Shown in pieces: positions 44,717-54,242 of a stretch of DNA of 64,000 nucleotides; position 1 is the first letter of the stretch, and each line of letters opens with the position of its first letter. This stretch comes from Solirubrobacterales bacterium. GTDB lineage: Bacteria; Actinomycetota; Thermoleophilia; Solirubrobacterales; 70-9. Position numbers and translations under genes: made by a program. The notes beneath the pieces are model-generated. The model saw only the letters and a list, made by a program, of their open reading frames with translations, searched no databases and was not told where the DNA came from. The DNA is taken from positions 310,001 through 374,000 of the forward strand of contig JADJRQ010000001.1 in the NCBI GenBank assembly GCA_016712175.1, read 5' to 3'.

Positions 44717-45313
44717 ATGTGGTTCGCCGTTGAAGTGCTCATCTACGGCTCCTTCTTTGTCTACGTGCTCGCCGTATTCCCGGCGGCGCTCGTTTCCGTG
44801 CTGAAGCGGCGCTGGATTCCTTACATTCTCGGCTTCTTCACTTTTGGCCTGGCCTGGTTCTACGGTGCGATCGACATCGCCAGGCCAGCGTCGTGGTGGG
44901 CCGGGAAGTTCTACCCCGCTGGGCCTCAGCAAGACACCCGGCAATTTGAAGAGGTCCGGAAGAAGCGGGTACTCAAAGGGGGAATGATTGCGTTCGCGGC
45001 GGTCATCCTCATCGGCCTGTTCGCCGCCCGGCCGACGCCGGTTCTCGGCACGGACGGCAAGACCCTTCAGGGCTCCGTCGATGGCTTTCTCGCCTTCGCC
45101 GACACCTGCCGAAAGGGACCGGGCGATGACTGGACCTGCTTCGCGTACGACAACGCGTCCAGTGGCGACGCGCCCTACCGGACCACGGTCGACTGGGCCG
45201 GCTGCTGGAACGCAGAAGCAGACGGCAACGGACGGCGCCCGACCAATCCCGAGCTGTCCGGCTGCGTGACCATCTTCGACCACCTGAACATCATCGCCCG
45301 CATCTTCGGCTAG
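44717..45313 (+). CDS. Membrane protein with C-terminal Cys4 domain, 198 aa (paralogue of the gene at 39182)
   Basis: Two or three transmembrane helices (about 5-28 and 35-55), a cytoplasmic basic loop (about 60-88, QFEEVRKKRVLKGG), another helix (about 89-104) and then the extracytoplasmic Cys4 domain beginning ARPTPVLGTDGKTL. Its cysteines are at 131, 141, 163 and 183 (TC, DWTC, GCW, SGCV), the same contexts as in the 114-residue protein at 39182. Function is unknown. GGGAGGA lies about 8 bp upstream of the ATG. It directly follows tRNA-Val and converges with the WS/DGAT gene. Confidence 0.78.
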   Translation: MWFAVEVLIYGSFFVYVLAVFPAALVSVLKRRWIPYILGFFTFGLAWFYGAIDIARPASWWAGKFYPAGPQQDTRQFEEVRKKRVLKGGMIAFAAVILIGLFAARPTPVLGTDGKTLQGSVDGFLAFADTCRKGPGDDWTCFAYDNASSGDAPYRTTVDWAGCWNAEADGNGRRPTNPELSGCVTIFDHLNIIARIFG

Positions 45314-45346
45314 GCGCGGCCGGGTCACACTGCCGGTCGAGGCAAA

Positions 45347-46756
45347 TCAAGCGGGGTCGAGATCGAGCAGGGCCTGAAGCTCATGCTCGAAATCGGCGAC
45401 CAGCTCGTCTGGGTCGGGGATCAGGTCGGCATCGGCCATCAGTCCGACGGTGAGCTTGCCGTTGTAGCTGAAAATCGAGATGGTCATCGAGACATTCCCC
45501 GAGCAGGGAGCCCAGACCAGCACCCCTGCGACCAGGGTACCGGCGAGAAAGACCGGCTGAGTTGGCCCCGGCACGTTGGTAACCACCGCGCTGCCCTTGG
45601 CGGTGAAAAGGTCGATCACCCGCCGCTCCACTCTTTCCGGAGTCCTGCCCATGGCGTCGATCACCCCGTAGGAGACGACGCCTTCGTGCGAGGTCTTGAT
45701 CTTCTTCATGTTCTCGTGGATCATGGCGAGCCGCCCCTTGCGTCCCGAGGTCCCGGTCGGCAGGTTGAGGAAAACGAGGCCGAAGCGGTTGCCGAGCGTC
45801 GCCGGCAGGGGCTCACCGACCGCCCGCAGGTTGAAAGGGACCATCGCGGTCAGTTCATCGACCAGGTCGTCCCGGCGGTCCAGATATCGACGGAAGGCTC
45901 CGGTCACCGCGGTCATCACGACATCATTGATCGTGGTTCCGGTCGCGTGACCGAGGTCCCGGACCTCCTCCAGCGGAATCGGAGCCGACCAGGACACGCC
46001 TTTGGCCACCCCCATCTCTCCCTTGAGAGCGGTCTTGGGATCGTCCGCCTGGAAAAGCACCTTGGCGACCGTTTCGGCCTCGTCGCGGGTGGCCGTGGCG
46101 AGGTCGAGCATGTGTGAAGGGTTCCGAGCAACTTCCAGGGACTGATGTGCGAGGGCGCCGGCCGCGCCGACCACCGCCGACGCCGCCCCACGGGCCGAGC
46201 CTGCGATCGCACCGATCGGGCCGCCTGTCCCGCCCTCGTCCTGGTCCGCCTGAAGCGCCACTCCGGAATCACCCACGCCGGGTTCAGGAGATTCGTCGGC
46301 CAGCGAAAGCAGCACCCGGGAAAGAGCGATGCCGTCGGCGATGCAATGGTGGATCCGGTGAATCATCGCGGCGCCGTCACCGTAACCGTCGACCAGGTGC
46401 ATCTGCCACAGCGGCTTCGCCGGATCCAGCGGGGTTGCCGTGATGTCGGCTACCAGTTCGGTCAGCGCCGTCCGGTCGCGGGGCTCCGGCAGCGCGACGT
46501 GGTGGAGATGCAGATCGAGGTTGAAGTCGGGTGCGTCCTCCCAGTGAGGTCCGGTGAGCGGCGGAAGGCCCTCGACTACCCGCTGCCTGAAGCGCGGATA
46601 GCGGTCGACGAAGCGCTCCTGGATAAGGCCGCGCACACGATCCCAGTCGGGGCAGGACTCGAACCAGAGCACACCGGTGATCACCATCAGGTTGGTCGGC
46701 TGATCCATGTGAAGCCAGGCGGCATCCGCATGTGTCATCGGTTGCGTCGCACTCAT
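45347..46756 (-). CDS. Wax ester synthase/diacylglycerol acyltransferase (WS/DGAT)
   Basis: A 469-residue acyltransferase of the actinobacterial WS/DGAT family. It transfers acyl-CoA to diacylglycerol or fatty alcohol to make storage lipids. The condensation-like motif HHCIADG (136-142) has both His and the Asp. Other conserved parts are MTHADAAWLHMDQPTNLMVI near the start, GTTINDVVMTAVTGAFRRYL and the C-terminal TNVPGPTQPVFLAGT. Several ATGs are possible; 46756 (MSATQPMTHADA) is used. The divergent GMC oxidoreductase begins 106 bp away. Confidence 0.94.
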   Translation of the reverse strand: MSATQPMTHADAAWLHMDQPTNLMVITGVLWFESCPDWDRVRGLIQERFVDRYPRFRQRVVEGLPPLTGPHWEDAPDFNLDLHLHHVALPEPRDRTALTELVADITATPLDPAKPLWQMHLVDGYGDGAAMIHRIHHCIADGIALSRVLLSLADESPEPGVGDSGVALQADQDEGGTGGPIGAIAGSARGAASAVVGAAGALAHQSLEVARNPSHMLDLATATRDEAETVAKVLFQADDPKTALKGEMGVAKGVSWSAPIPLEEVRDLGHATGTTINDVVMTAVTGAFRRYLDRRDDLVDELTAMVPFNLRAVGEPLPATLGNRFGLVFLNLPTGTSGRKGRLAMIHENMKKIKTSHEGVVSYGVIDAMGRTPERVERRVIDLFTAKGSAVVTNVPGPTQPVFLAGTLVAGVLVWAPCSGNVSMTISIFSYNGKLTVGLMADADLIPDPDELVADFEHELQALLDLDPA

Positions 46757-46862
46757 GTTTTTCAGCATACGCCCAACCACTCACCGACTCCAGGAATCGT
46801 TTCAACCGGGATCGGGCCGACGACACCGGTGGTTGGTCGACCCGCCGGTTAGGCTCGGTCTC

Positions 46863-48452
46863 ATGAGCTATGACTACGTGATCGTCGGTGCCGGTTCAGC
46901 GGGTTGTGTTCTCGCCAATCGTCTGACCGAAGACCCATCGCTAAACGTCCTGCTGCTCGAGGCTGGTGGCAGTAACCGGCATCCGAACGTTGCGATCCCG
47001 GCGGCCTTCGCCGAGCAGTTCCACTCCAGCCGTGACTGGGACCTGGCGACCGATCCGGAGCCACACGTAAACGGCCGCTCGCTTTACATTCCCCGCGGCA
47101 AAGGCCTCGGCGGGTCGAGCGCGATGAACGCGATGCTTTACGTCCGCGGGCGGCCCCTTGATTACGACATGTGGGAAGCCGATGGCTGTGCCGGCTGGGG
47201 ATGGCAGGACGTCAAGCCCTACTTCCTGAAGGCCGAAGACAACTCACGTGGAGCCTCGGATGACCACGGCGCCGGCGGACCGCTGCGGGTCGAAGACTCA
47301 CGTTCTCCGCGGCCGATGACCCGCAGTTTCCTCGAAGCCGCCGAGTCCCTCGGCATCCCGTACGTAGCCGACTACAACGGGCCCGAGCAGGACGGCGCGG
47401 CAGTCGTGCAGGTGACCCAGCGCGGGGGTCGCCGGTGGAGCACCAACGATGCCTACCTGGCTCCGGTCCGAAAGCGGCCGAACCTGACCGTGGTCACCGG
47501 TGCCGAAGTGCTCCGGATCGAACTCGACGGGACCCGGGCAACCGGTGTGACCTTTTCCGCCGGTCGCCGGGCGGCGGAAGAGACTGCGACCGCAACGAAA
47601 GAAGTACTCCTCTCGGCCGGGTCGATCGGCTCACCGCACCTAATGATGCTGTCCGGTATCGGCCCGGCTGGCCAGCTGCGGGAATCCGGTATCGAAGTGA
47701 ACCTGGACTTGCCCGGGGTCGGCGCCAACCTCCAGGACCATCCTTTCATCGTCAGCATCTGGGACGTCCCCGGAGGCGGTTCGCTGGCCGACGCGGAGAA
47801 ACCGAAGGCCCTGGCCGAATGGGTCCTGCGCCGCACCGGGCCGCTCACCTCTTCGGTCGCCGAGGCCTTCGCTTTCGTACGCAGCCGCCCCGGACTGCCG
47901 GCCGCTGACCTTCAATTCCATTTCGCCCCGGCGTATTTCAACGAACACGGTGCCGACAAGTACGACGGACACGCCGCGACATTCGGAGCGGTACTTGTCT
48001 CTCCGAAATCCCGCGGTCAGGTCCGGCTCAACCTCGCTGACCCCGCCGGCAAGCCGCGCATCCTCACCAATTCGCTGTCCGACCCGGACGATGTAGCGTC
48101 GCTGGTCGCCGGCGTGAAGATGGCTCGCGAGATGGCTGCGTCCGGGCCAATGCAAGGTGTCGTCGGCAGGGAGTTGTTCCCCGGAGCGGACGTTGCCGGC
48201 GACGAATCGATCGAAGAAGACGTAAGGGCGCGCCTCGAGCTGCTCTACCACCCGACCGGGACCTGTCGAATGGGCCACGGCCCGGATTCGGTGCTCGACC
48301 CCGACCTGCGGGTCCGTGGAATTGACGGCCTGCGGGTTGTCGATGCTTCGGTGATGCCCCTGATACCCGGAGGCAACACCAACGCCCCGACGATCATGAT
48401 CGCCGAGCGAGCCGCCGACCTGATCCGGGGCCGGGTGACAACTCCCGCCTGA
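46863..48452 (+). CDS. GMC-family FAD oxidoreductase (choline/alcohol dehydrogenase-like)
   Basis: A 529-residue flavoprotein. The FAD motif VIVGAGSAGCVLANRLTEDP starts at residue 6. The GMC signatures are YIPRGKGLGGSSAMNAMLYV (about 77-96) and LLSAGSIGSPHLMMLSGIGP. The C-terminal catalytic region has YHPTGTCRMGHGPDSVLDPD, with the active-site His, and VVDASVMPLIPGGNTNAPT. Related enzymes oxidise choline, aliphatic alcohols or polyethylene glycol. Its neighbour in the other direction is the WS/DGAT gene, so a long-chain alcohol substrate is plausible but unproven. The ATG at 46863 is set by the FAD motif. Confidence 0.93.
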   Translation: MSYDYVIVGAGSAGCVLANRLTEDPSLNVLLLEAGGSNRHPNVAIPAAFAEQFHSSRDWDLATDPEPHVNGRSLYIPRGKGLGGSSAMNAMLYVRGRPLDYDMWEADGCAGWGWQDVKPYFLKAEDNSRGASDDHGAGGPLRVEDSRSPRPMTRSFLEAAESLGIPYVADYNGPEQDGAAVVQVTQRGGRRWSTNDAYLAPVRKRPNLTVVTGAEVLRIELDGTRATGVTFSAGRRAAEETATATKEVLLSAGSIGSPHLMMLSGIGPAGQLRESGIEVNLDLPGVGANLQDHPFIVSIWDVPGGGSLADAEKPKALAEWVLRRTGPLTSSVAEAFAFVRSRPGLPAADLQFHFAPAYFNEHGADKYDGHAATFGAVLVSPKSRGQVRLNLADPAGKPRILTNSLSDPDDVASLVAGVKMAREMAASGPMQGVVGRELFPGADVAGDESIEEDVRARLELLYHPTGTCRMGHGPDSVLDPDLRVRGIDGLRVVDASVMPLIPGGNTNAPTIMIAERAADLIRGRVTTPA

Positions 48453-48531
48453 TCCGTTTGACGACCGATTGGTTTTGGTTGAAGGTGTAGTCGTTAGTCC
48501 AACAACCTCCGAACCCAAAGGACCGAACCAA

Positions 48532-48927
48532 ATGAATGCTTCAACCCCCACCACGGTGACCAACCTAGGCGTCGCGATGTTCACCGTCGCAGATCAGGAT
48601 GCCGCAATCTCCTTTTACACTGAGAAGCTCGGCTTCGAACTGCGCTCAGATGAATCATTCGGCCAGAACAACGAGATGCGCTGGGTTGAGGTGGCGCCTC
48701 CGGGTTCGACCGCTCGCCTCGCGCTCAACGAACCCATGGGCGGCGCGCCAGGAGGTGGTTCGATCGGAGTCGAGACCAAAGACGTGAAGGGCGAACATGC
48801 ACGCCTCACCGTAATCGGCGGTATCGACGTCGACGAACAGTTGATGGAGAGTCCCGACATCCCGCTGATGTTCATGCTGCGCGACCCCGATGGCAACACG
48901 GTAGTCGTGGTCGAAGCCGCGGAATAG
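48532..48927 (+). CDS. VOC-superfamily (glyoxalase/bleomycin-resistance-like) protein
   Basis: A 131-residue protein of two beta-alpha-beta-beta-beta units. VTNLGVAMFTVADQDAAISF and YTEKLGFELRSDESFG open the fold, and PLMFMLRDPDGNTVVVVEAA closes it with a Glu in the usual metal position. Members range from dioxygenases to drug-binding proteins, so the reaction is not assigned. The ATG at 48532 follows an AACCAA leader without strong ribosome site. Confidence 0.88.
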   Translation: MNASTPTTVTNLGVAMFTVADQDAAISFYTEKLGFELRSDESFGQNNEMRWVEVAPPGSTARLALNEPMGGAPGGGSIGVETKDVKGEHARLTVIGGIDVDEQLMESPDIPLMFMLRDPDGNTVVVVEAAE

Positions 48928-48932
48928 GGGCG

Positions 48933-49577
48933 CTAGTCGACGTCGGCGCGCACGGAGGTCTTGCTGACGACCTCTTCCGGCGTGAGGCGGTTCGGGCTGA
49001 TGTAGCCACTGACCGATTCCATCGGCACCTGGACCCGGGCGACGCTGTCACTCTTGTTGCCTTCGATCGACCGGACAGCGCGGCCCTTTCGGTCAGCCTT
49101 TACGACGATCCCTATGTGGGATTTGCCGTAGGCGACCAGGTAGCCGGGCCGGGCGCGGTAGGACCAGCGCCCGGTTCGTTTCGCCCAGCGCGACATGTCC
49201 CTGACCTGGACGGCCACCTCGGTGCCGTCATATGACTTCCAGAGGATGTCGGTGCCGAGGTAAGAATTGACGCCCGCGTGAGACCAGACCCAGGTCGCGA
49301 AAGCGACGCACCAGAAAGCCTTGATGTTGTAGGGCGCGATTCGACCCTTGCCCCGGTGGTAACGCGGGACGTTGTTGCCTTTCTTCTCAACCACTTTCCG
49401 CCTGAGTTCCCGGCGCGCCAGAGGGACAACCTTTGAGAAGTCGCTCGAAGCAGCCGGGGGCGTGGTCGGCTTCAGGACCAGTGCGCGCGAGACGGAAGGC
49501 AGGGCAAGCGAAACGAGCACCATGAAGGCGATCGCCAGAATCGGCAACTGAATTCGTTTTTCGGCTCTGATATTCAA
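48933..49577 (-). CDS. Secreted CHAP-domain protein (putative peptidoglycan amidase)
   Basis: A 214-residue exported protein: signal peptide (about 1-33, LPILAIAFMVLVSLALPSVS), then a short linker and a CHAP domain. AFWCVAFATWVWSHAGV carries the catalytic Cys, YGKSHIGIVVKADRKGR the His and VRSIEGNKSDSVARVQV the third polar residue. CHAP enzymes cut peptidoglycan peptide bridges or amide bonds, for example in cell separation. No cell-wall binding domain is fused. It lies alone on the minus strand after the VOC gene, with stops 6 bp apart. Confidence 0.87.
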   Translation of the reverse strand: MNIRAEKRIQLPILAIAFMVLVSLALPSVSRALVLKPTTPPAASSDFSKVVPLARRELRRKVVEKKGNNVPRYHRGKGRIAPYNIKAFWCVAFATWVWSHAGVNSYLGTDILWKSYDGTEVAVQVRDMSRWAKRTGRWSYRARPGYLVAYGKSHIGIVVKADRKGRAVRSIEGNKSDSVARVQVPMESVSGYISPNRLTPEEVVSKTSVRADVD

Positions 49578-49669
49578 GATGAGAATCCCCCGCCGGCTAC
49601 CAACCGGATCAAAACAGCCTAGCTGTCGAAACTAAAAGGGTTCGATCGCTCCGGCCCGATGCAACGGAT

Positions 49670-50551
49670 TTAGCACTTCGCAAGGGCCTTTGAGTAAAAC
49701 GCGAGGTAGTCCCGCCAGTGGCCGTTCCAGTAGTCCTCCGTGTGGCCACCGCGCCAGTTACTCTTGTCCGTCAGGTTGGATCCAGCGGTTTTCAAAGCCG
49801 AGGTGAGTGCCGTCACGCCGGGCACGAACGGATCCGACTTCCCGGCATCGAGCCACACCGGGAGTCCCCGAAGGCGCCGGGATCAGTGGCTGCGGTCTGA
49901 ATCACGTCGTTCGCGGCGAAGTCCCCGGCATCATCAAATGCCCCTGGGCCGATTCCCCGCCAGATGTGAACAGGGCCGGAGAGTGCCCGCCGGCAGCGCA
50001 GAATCTTCCGCGGTGATGCATCGCAAGATCGAGAGCACCGAAACCACCCATCGAGATGCCACCGATCGCGATCCGTGATGAATCGATACCGAAACGCTCG
50101 GCTACCTGCGGAATCACCTCTTTCATCAAGTAGGCATCCCAGTTGCCGCTGTCACGGTCATGCCAGTAGCTCGATTCGCCTCCGTCCGGGAAGGCGACCA
50201 CCGGTGCCTGCTCGCCCTGGTCGTCAAGGGCCTTGAAGAAGGGTTCATCGTTGGTGTAGGTCTCGCTGTTTCCGCTACGCCCGTGGAGGAAGATCAGTAA
50301 CGGCCGGCTTTCGCCGTCGGTGTCGTCAGGGACGACGACGGAAACCGGATGGCCACCGGGGACCGCATCGGAATTGACCTCGAATTTCTCGACCGACGCC
50401 CCGTGGGAATCGGTTCCGGCGAGCAGAGTCAGATTCAGAATCCCCCAGACAACGGCGACGGCCGCGGCAATTGCCGCGGCCGTGTACGCCAGACGCTTTG
50501 ATGAACTGCTCTTTGGTCGGGCCGCCTTGACCCCCGCGAATCGTGGATCAA
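49670..50551 (-). CDS. Esterase D/PHB-depolymerase-like alpha/beta hydrolase (several frameshifts)
   Basis: A protein of about 290 residues with a membrane anchor near the N terminus (AAAIAAAVAVVWGILNLTLL). Then come LIFLHGRSGNSETY (oxyanion region), the nucleophile motif IAIGGISMGGFGALDLA, WLDAGKSDPFVP (Asp) and a C-terminal GGHTEDYWNGHW (His). Three one-base deletions separate the pieces: C5 at 50531-50535, C4 at 49941-49944 and G3 at 49860-49862. Frames shown by homology are about 50531-49945, 49940-49862 and 49858-49670. The proposed TTG start at 50551 depends on the first repair. It lies 28 bp after the S15-like gene on the same strand. Confidence 0.7.
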
Positions 50552-50579
50552 GGGGTCAGGACCTGATTCCTGTTCTCGG

Positions 50580-52985
50580 TCAGCCCCCGTTTGAGGCCTC
50601 GACGTAGTCCCGGCTGGGCTGACCGCGCAGCGCCTTCGGCGACGGCAGCGTGGTCCCCTGGGCATCGGCACCCGTGAGCACCGGCACGACGAACTTCGAA
50701 GGCTTCTTGCCGCCGATCGAGATCGTGTTCTTGGCCTCGCCCTTGTCGACCGTAAGGAAGTCCCAGATTGGACGATCGCCACCGACAGCCTGGACCGTGA
50801 TCCGGATCTTTGATCCGGCCCGGAAGGCATGTGCCACCGGGAAGATCGGAACCCGGGTCAGCGAGTACTTCCGGCGGCTGAGCGGAGCAGCATCCTGCTT
50901 GAGGTGGGTCGGGAAGGGATCGATCGCCGTTGAAAGCTTCCTGTTCAGCTTCCGGTGCGAAGCCCTCAGGAATCCATTCTGGACGTAGGTCTCCTTGCCG
51001 TCGGGACGGACTTCGGAGATCGTCGCCTGGAGGTCGGTGTCCTTCTTGGTCGACTTGAGCCAGAGGTCGAGGCTGGAAGAACCGGCGATGACCATGTCCT
51101 TACTCAGCGTGGGACCGGTAAAGCCGAGTCCCTTGCCACTCGCGAGCGGAGCCCAATCGTAGGGCGGCTCCGCCACCCAGGCGTCGGACTCACCGGCACC
51201 GTTCAGGGTCTGCGGCGGCCTTGCCGACGGATCCGCCTTGTACTTCAGACGGCTGGATTTACGGGATTTCTTGCTGCTGAGGGCGCCGTTCTTTCCGAGG
51301 TACATGCGGGTCGCTTTCGCTTCCTTGACCGGCCAGGAGTTGTAGTGCATCTCCCAATTGGCGCCGATCGCCCCGGGGGAGCCCGGGACGCCGTTGCCGT
51401 TATCCATCAGGAGCCGGATCCGGGCGTTGTCCTTCTCGAAATCAGCTCGCGCCTTATTCACGTCTGTGTAGTCCACGTACTTCGACTGCTGAACCGGTTT
51501 CGCTGGAGCGTCAGCCACCTGGTCGTAGAGCAGGCTGCTGAAGCTCAGGACCAGGCCCGAGATCTTCGGAATGCGATCAGCTACGAACAGGTTCAGGAAG
51601 TCGTTCCAGTTCGTGATTGTGCTGGGACCGAGCGAGTCGACGTGAACGCCGTTCTGCAGGGAGATCCAGACGTTCTTGTTCTTGTTCAGCTTCGAGATGC
51701 TTTCGGGGAAGTGACCGCCGGTCTGCTCATCCTGAAACGAACCTACCCAGAAAGTCGGAACCTTGATCCGGCTCACCCAGTAACCGGGTGCCCGGTACTT
51801 GAAGAGCTTCGGGGTGCGATACGGGTTCTTCTCCTGCTGCTTGATCGCGTCACGAGTCTGCAGCCGCAGCTTCTGATTGTCGATGCAGTGCTGCATCTCG
51901 GAAGCAGAATCGGCGGACATGGGGTCACCGGTCGTGGTCATGACCTTCGCCCAATCCTGGCCGCCTGCCGGTGCCGGCTCTGCGTCCCTCATCCGGGCCG
52001 TGATCCAGGTCTTGGCGAATCCCTTGTTGAAGATGCCGCCGGGGAAGCCGGTTCCGGTGTAAAGGTCATCGGTAACCGACATCGGCGCGATCGCGGCGAG
52101 ATGGGGCGGCTGGGTTCCCGCAGCGAAGAGCTGCGAGATGCCGGAGAAGGAGATGCCGGCCAAGCCGACCTTTCCGCCCTTGACCCAGCTCTGGTTGCCG
52201 ACCATTTCAACCATGTCGTAACCATCGAAGGTCGTCGGCAGACCGAAGAGGTCGAAGGCGCCACCGGAGCAGCCCGAGCCACGCATCTGGACGGAAACCG
52301 TTGCGAAGTCGAGCAGCGGTCCGAGGATCGATCCGACCGCGGTCGACGTTGCCGGGGCGAGCGGATCGCTCTTACCGCCAAGCAGCGCCGCGAAAGCGTC
52401 GTGCGGGGCGGCCGTCTGGTAACCCGAATGTTCGATATAGGTCGGGAAGGGACCGTCACTCAAGTCCTTGCCCGAAGGCAGGCGAACGGTCATTGCCAAC
52501 TCGACGCCGTCACGCATCGTGACGTAGTTGAGTCCCTCGTGGAGGGGCTTGCCCTGGTAGAACGAGGCTGGCGGGTTCTTGCCGAACTTCAGAATCTGGA
52601 ACTTCCCGGTGGCGGAGACCTTCTTGCCTTTGCTGCTGAACACCCGGTAGCCGGATCCCATCTTCTGGTCGTAAAAGATCTTGCTGCCGTAGGAATCGGC
52701 CTTGCCCTTGGACACGATGCGGTTCTTGCGGTTGACCAGCAACAGCTTGATGCCCGGGGTCGCGTCCTCAACGTACGCGTCACCGACGCTGCCGCGGGCC
52801 GTGAAGTCGGCCTTGCCGTTCGGCTTGGGGGCCTTCTTGCTGCTCTTATGCTTCTTCTTTGAATGTTTCTTCGCCGAAACACCGGCCGTGGCCGCGCCCG
52901 CCGGACTCAAGCTTGCAAATCCGAACATGGCGATGATTGCGGCAACGAAAATCGCCGCAAGAGGTCTACTACCAGCTCCCCGCAT
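50580..52985 (-). CDS. Secreted S15-type CocE/NonD family hydrolase
   Basis: An 801-residue exported serine hydrolase. A signal peptide (about 1-32, ending SPAGAATAG) is followed by a Lys-rich stretch, a small N-terminal domain and an alpha/beta hydrolase domain (about 150-580) opening YVTMRDGVELAMTVRLPSG. The nucleophile is Ser279 in GLAGISFSGISQL, with an Asp downstream and a His near NGVHVDSLGP. The C-terminal jelly-roll (about 620-800) is typical of X-Pro dipeptidyl-peptidase/cocaine-esterase relatives. The ATG at 52985 is chosen because GGGAGA lies 6 bp upstream; longer frames are unlikely. Confidence 0.9.
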   Translation of the reverse strand: MRGAGSRPLAAIFVAAIIAMFGFASLSPAGAATAGVSAKKHSKKKHKSSKKAPKPNGKADFTARGSVGDAYVEDATPGIKLLLVNRKNRIVSKGKADSYGSKIFYDQKMGSGYRVFSSKGKKVSATGKFQILKFGKNPPASFYQGKPLHEGLNYVTMRDGVELAMTVRLPSGKDLSDGPFPTYIEHSGYQTAAPHDAFAALLGGKSDPLAPATSTAVGSILGPLLDFATVSVQMRGSGCSGGAFDLFGLPTTFDGYDMVEMVGNQSWVKGGKVGLAGISFSGISQLFAAGTQPPHLAAIAPMSVTDDLYTGTGFPGGIFNKGFAKTWITARMRDAEPAPAGGQDWAKVMTTTGDPMSADSASEMQHCIDNQKLRLQTRDAIKQQEKNPYRTPKLFKYRAPGYWVSRIKVPTFWVGSFQDEQTGGHFPESISKLNKNKNVWISLQNGVHVDSLGPSTITNWNDFLNLFVADRIPKISGLVLSFSSLLYDQVADAPAKPVQQSKYVDYTDVNKARADFEKDNARIRLLMDNGNGVPGSPGAIGANWEMHYNSWPVKEAKATRMYLGKNGALSSKKSRKSSRLKYKADPSARPPQTLNGAGESDAWVAEPPYDWAPLASGKGLGFTGPTLSKDMVIAGSSSLDLWLKSTKKDTDLQATISEVRPDGKETYVQNGFLRASHRKLNRKLSTAIDPFPTHLKQDAAPLSRRKYSLTRVPIFPVAHAFRAGSKIRITVQAVGGDRPIWDFLTVDKGEAKNTISIGGKKPSKFVVPVLTGADAQGTTLPSPKALRGQPSRDYVEASNGG

Positions 52986-53085
52986 TAAAAGTCTCCCTAA
53001 AGGTTGTTTCCCTATTGACATTCTAGAACAGCAAACACCAGAATACACAGATCGGTGCGGTAAGAACGAGTAGTTCAGTAATTGG

Positions 53086-53718
53086 TCATGGGGCCAGTCT
53101 CTCGATTCTCCACCCTCCGGGCTCTGCCGAATATCGGAAACGGTCGTGAAGCCGGGCAGGCCGGCCCTGCCAGAACTCAATCTGTTCGGGAATCACCAGG
53201 AACCCTCCCCAATGCGGCGGCCTTGGAATCTCGGTCCCCTCGGGGTACTTCCCGGCAACCTCAAGGGTGCGCTCTTCGAGCTCGTCCCTGCCGTCTTCAA
53301 GGGTCCGGCTCTGGGGTGACGCCCAGGCGCCGAGCTGGCTGGCCCGGTCCCGGCTCACGAAGTACGCGTCGGACTCGGCTTCACCGAGTCGTTCGACCTG
53401 GCCCCGAATCCGGACCTGACGGGAAAGCTCGGGCCAGTTGAAGGCCAGCGCGGCCGTTGGATTCGCGGTGATCTGGCCGGCCTTGACGCCGTCGTAGTTG
53501 GTGAAGAAACGGAATCCGTCCGGACCAGCGCCCTTGAGCAGCACCATCCTGACGTCCGGGTGCCCGGCGGCGTCAACCGTGGCGAGCGCCACCGCTTCCG
53601 GCATGTCGTTGAACTTCTCGGCTTCCTCGAACCAGGCGTGAAACTGGTCCACGGGGTCGGCGGCGAGATTCTTCCGCCTCAGCTCAACCCTGGGCTGTCG
53701 GTCACCCGCGCCCGTCAA
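53086..53718 (-). CDS. pdxH: Pyridoxamine 5'-phosphate oxidase
   Basis: A 210-residue FMN enzyme that oxidises pyridoxine or pyridoxamine 5'-phosphate to pyridoxal 5'-phosphate, the last step of vitamin B6 supply. Diagnostic parts: PDVRMVLLKGAGPDGFRFFT, ALAFNWPELSRQVRIRGQVE, YFVSRDRASQLGAWASPQS and PPHWGGFLVIPEQIEFWQGR. Length and order are standard. The start is a TTG that overlaps the yqgE stop by 4 bp, so translation is coupled to yqgE. Confidence 0.96.
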   Translation of the reverse strand: MTGAGDRQPRVELRRKNLAADPVDQFHAWFEEAEKFNDMPEAVALATVDAAGHPDVRMVLLKGAGPDGFRFFTNYDGVKAGQITANPTAALAFNWPELSRQVRIRGQVERLGEAESDAYFVSRDRASQLGAWASPQSRTLEDGRDELEERTLEVAGKYPEGTEIPRPPHWGGFLVIPEQIEFWQGRPARLHDRFRYSAEPGGWRIERLAP

Positions 53719-54242
53719 TTGAGGGTGGGATCGTGAGGCATGGTCGCCAGCAGGGCGAAGTCCCGGTCATCGCGGCGGCTGATCACTTCGGCCCAGAGGT
53801 CGCCTTCCGCGAAGACATCGTCGGGATCGAGGTCGGCCACGATCCACGATTCGCGCTCCAACTCCTCGTCCAGCTGGCCGGGTCCCCAGCCGGCGTGACC
53901 GATGAAGACCCGGGCGCGGACCACGTCGGTGTCGCCGTCCGGATCGACCACACCGATCCGCTCGGTTACAGCTCCCGCCGACAGGCCGGCGTGTTCGAAC
54001 TCACCTAGCACCACGATCGAGTCCGGTCCGACCGGTCCACCCACCCAGAGGGGGGCGCCGCGCTCGACCAGTGGGTCAAGATCGGGGACGAGCTCGGTGA
54101 CGTCCGAGTCGGCCCGGCGGTTGAGCACGACCCCGAAGGCTCCCTGCTCGGTGTGCTCGACGATCAGCACGACGGTGCGGCGAAAAAAGTCGAAGAGGCT
54201 CGGTGCCGCAATCAGGAGCTTTCCACGTTGGGAATCCATCAT
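53715..54242 (-). CDS. yqgE: YqgE/AlgH family protein
   Basis: A 175-residue protein of the conserved YqgE/AlgH (DUF179) family. It begins MMDSQRGKLLIAAPSLFDFF and has TVVLIVEHTEQGAFGVVLNR, VGGPVGPDSIVVLGE and ARVFIGHAGWGPGQLDEELE, all family landmarks. The biochemical function is unsettled in the literature as I know it. The start ATG shares one base with the stop of the DUF202 gene. The end overlaps pdxH. Confidence 0.94.
   Translation of the reverse strand: MMDSQRGKLLIAAPSLFDFFRRTVVLIVEHTEQGAFGVVLNRRADSDVTELVPDLDPLVERGAPLWVGGPVGPDSIVVLGEFEHAGLSAGAVTERIGVVDPDGDTDVVRARVFIGHAGWGPGQLDEELERESWIVADLDPDDVFAEGDLWAEVISRRDDRDFALLATMPHDPTLN

Noticed and set aside
50955..52862. A 635-codon plus-strand open frame opposite the S15-like hydrolase
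   Set aside because: Same shadow effect. No recognisable domain, and the opposite protein has a signal peptide and catalytic motif.
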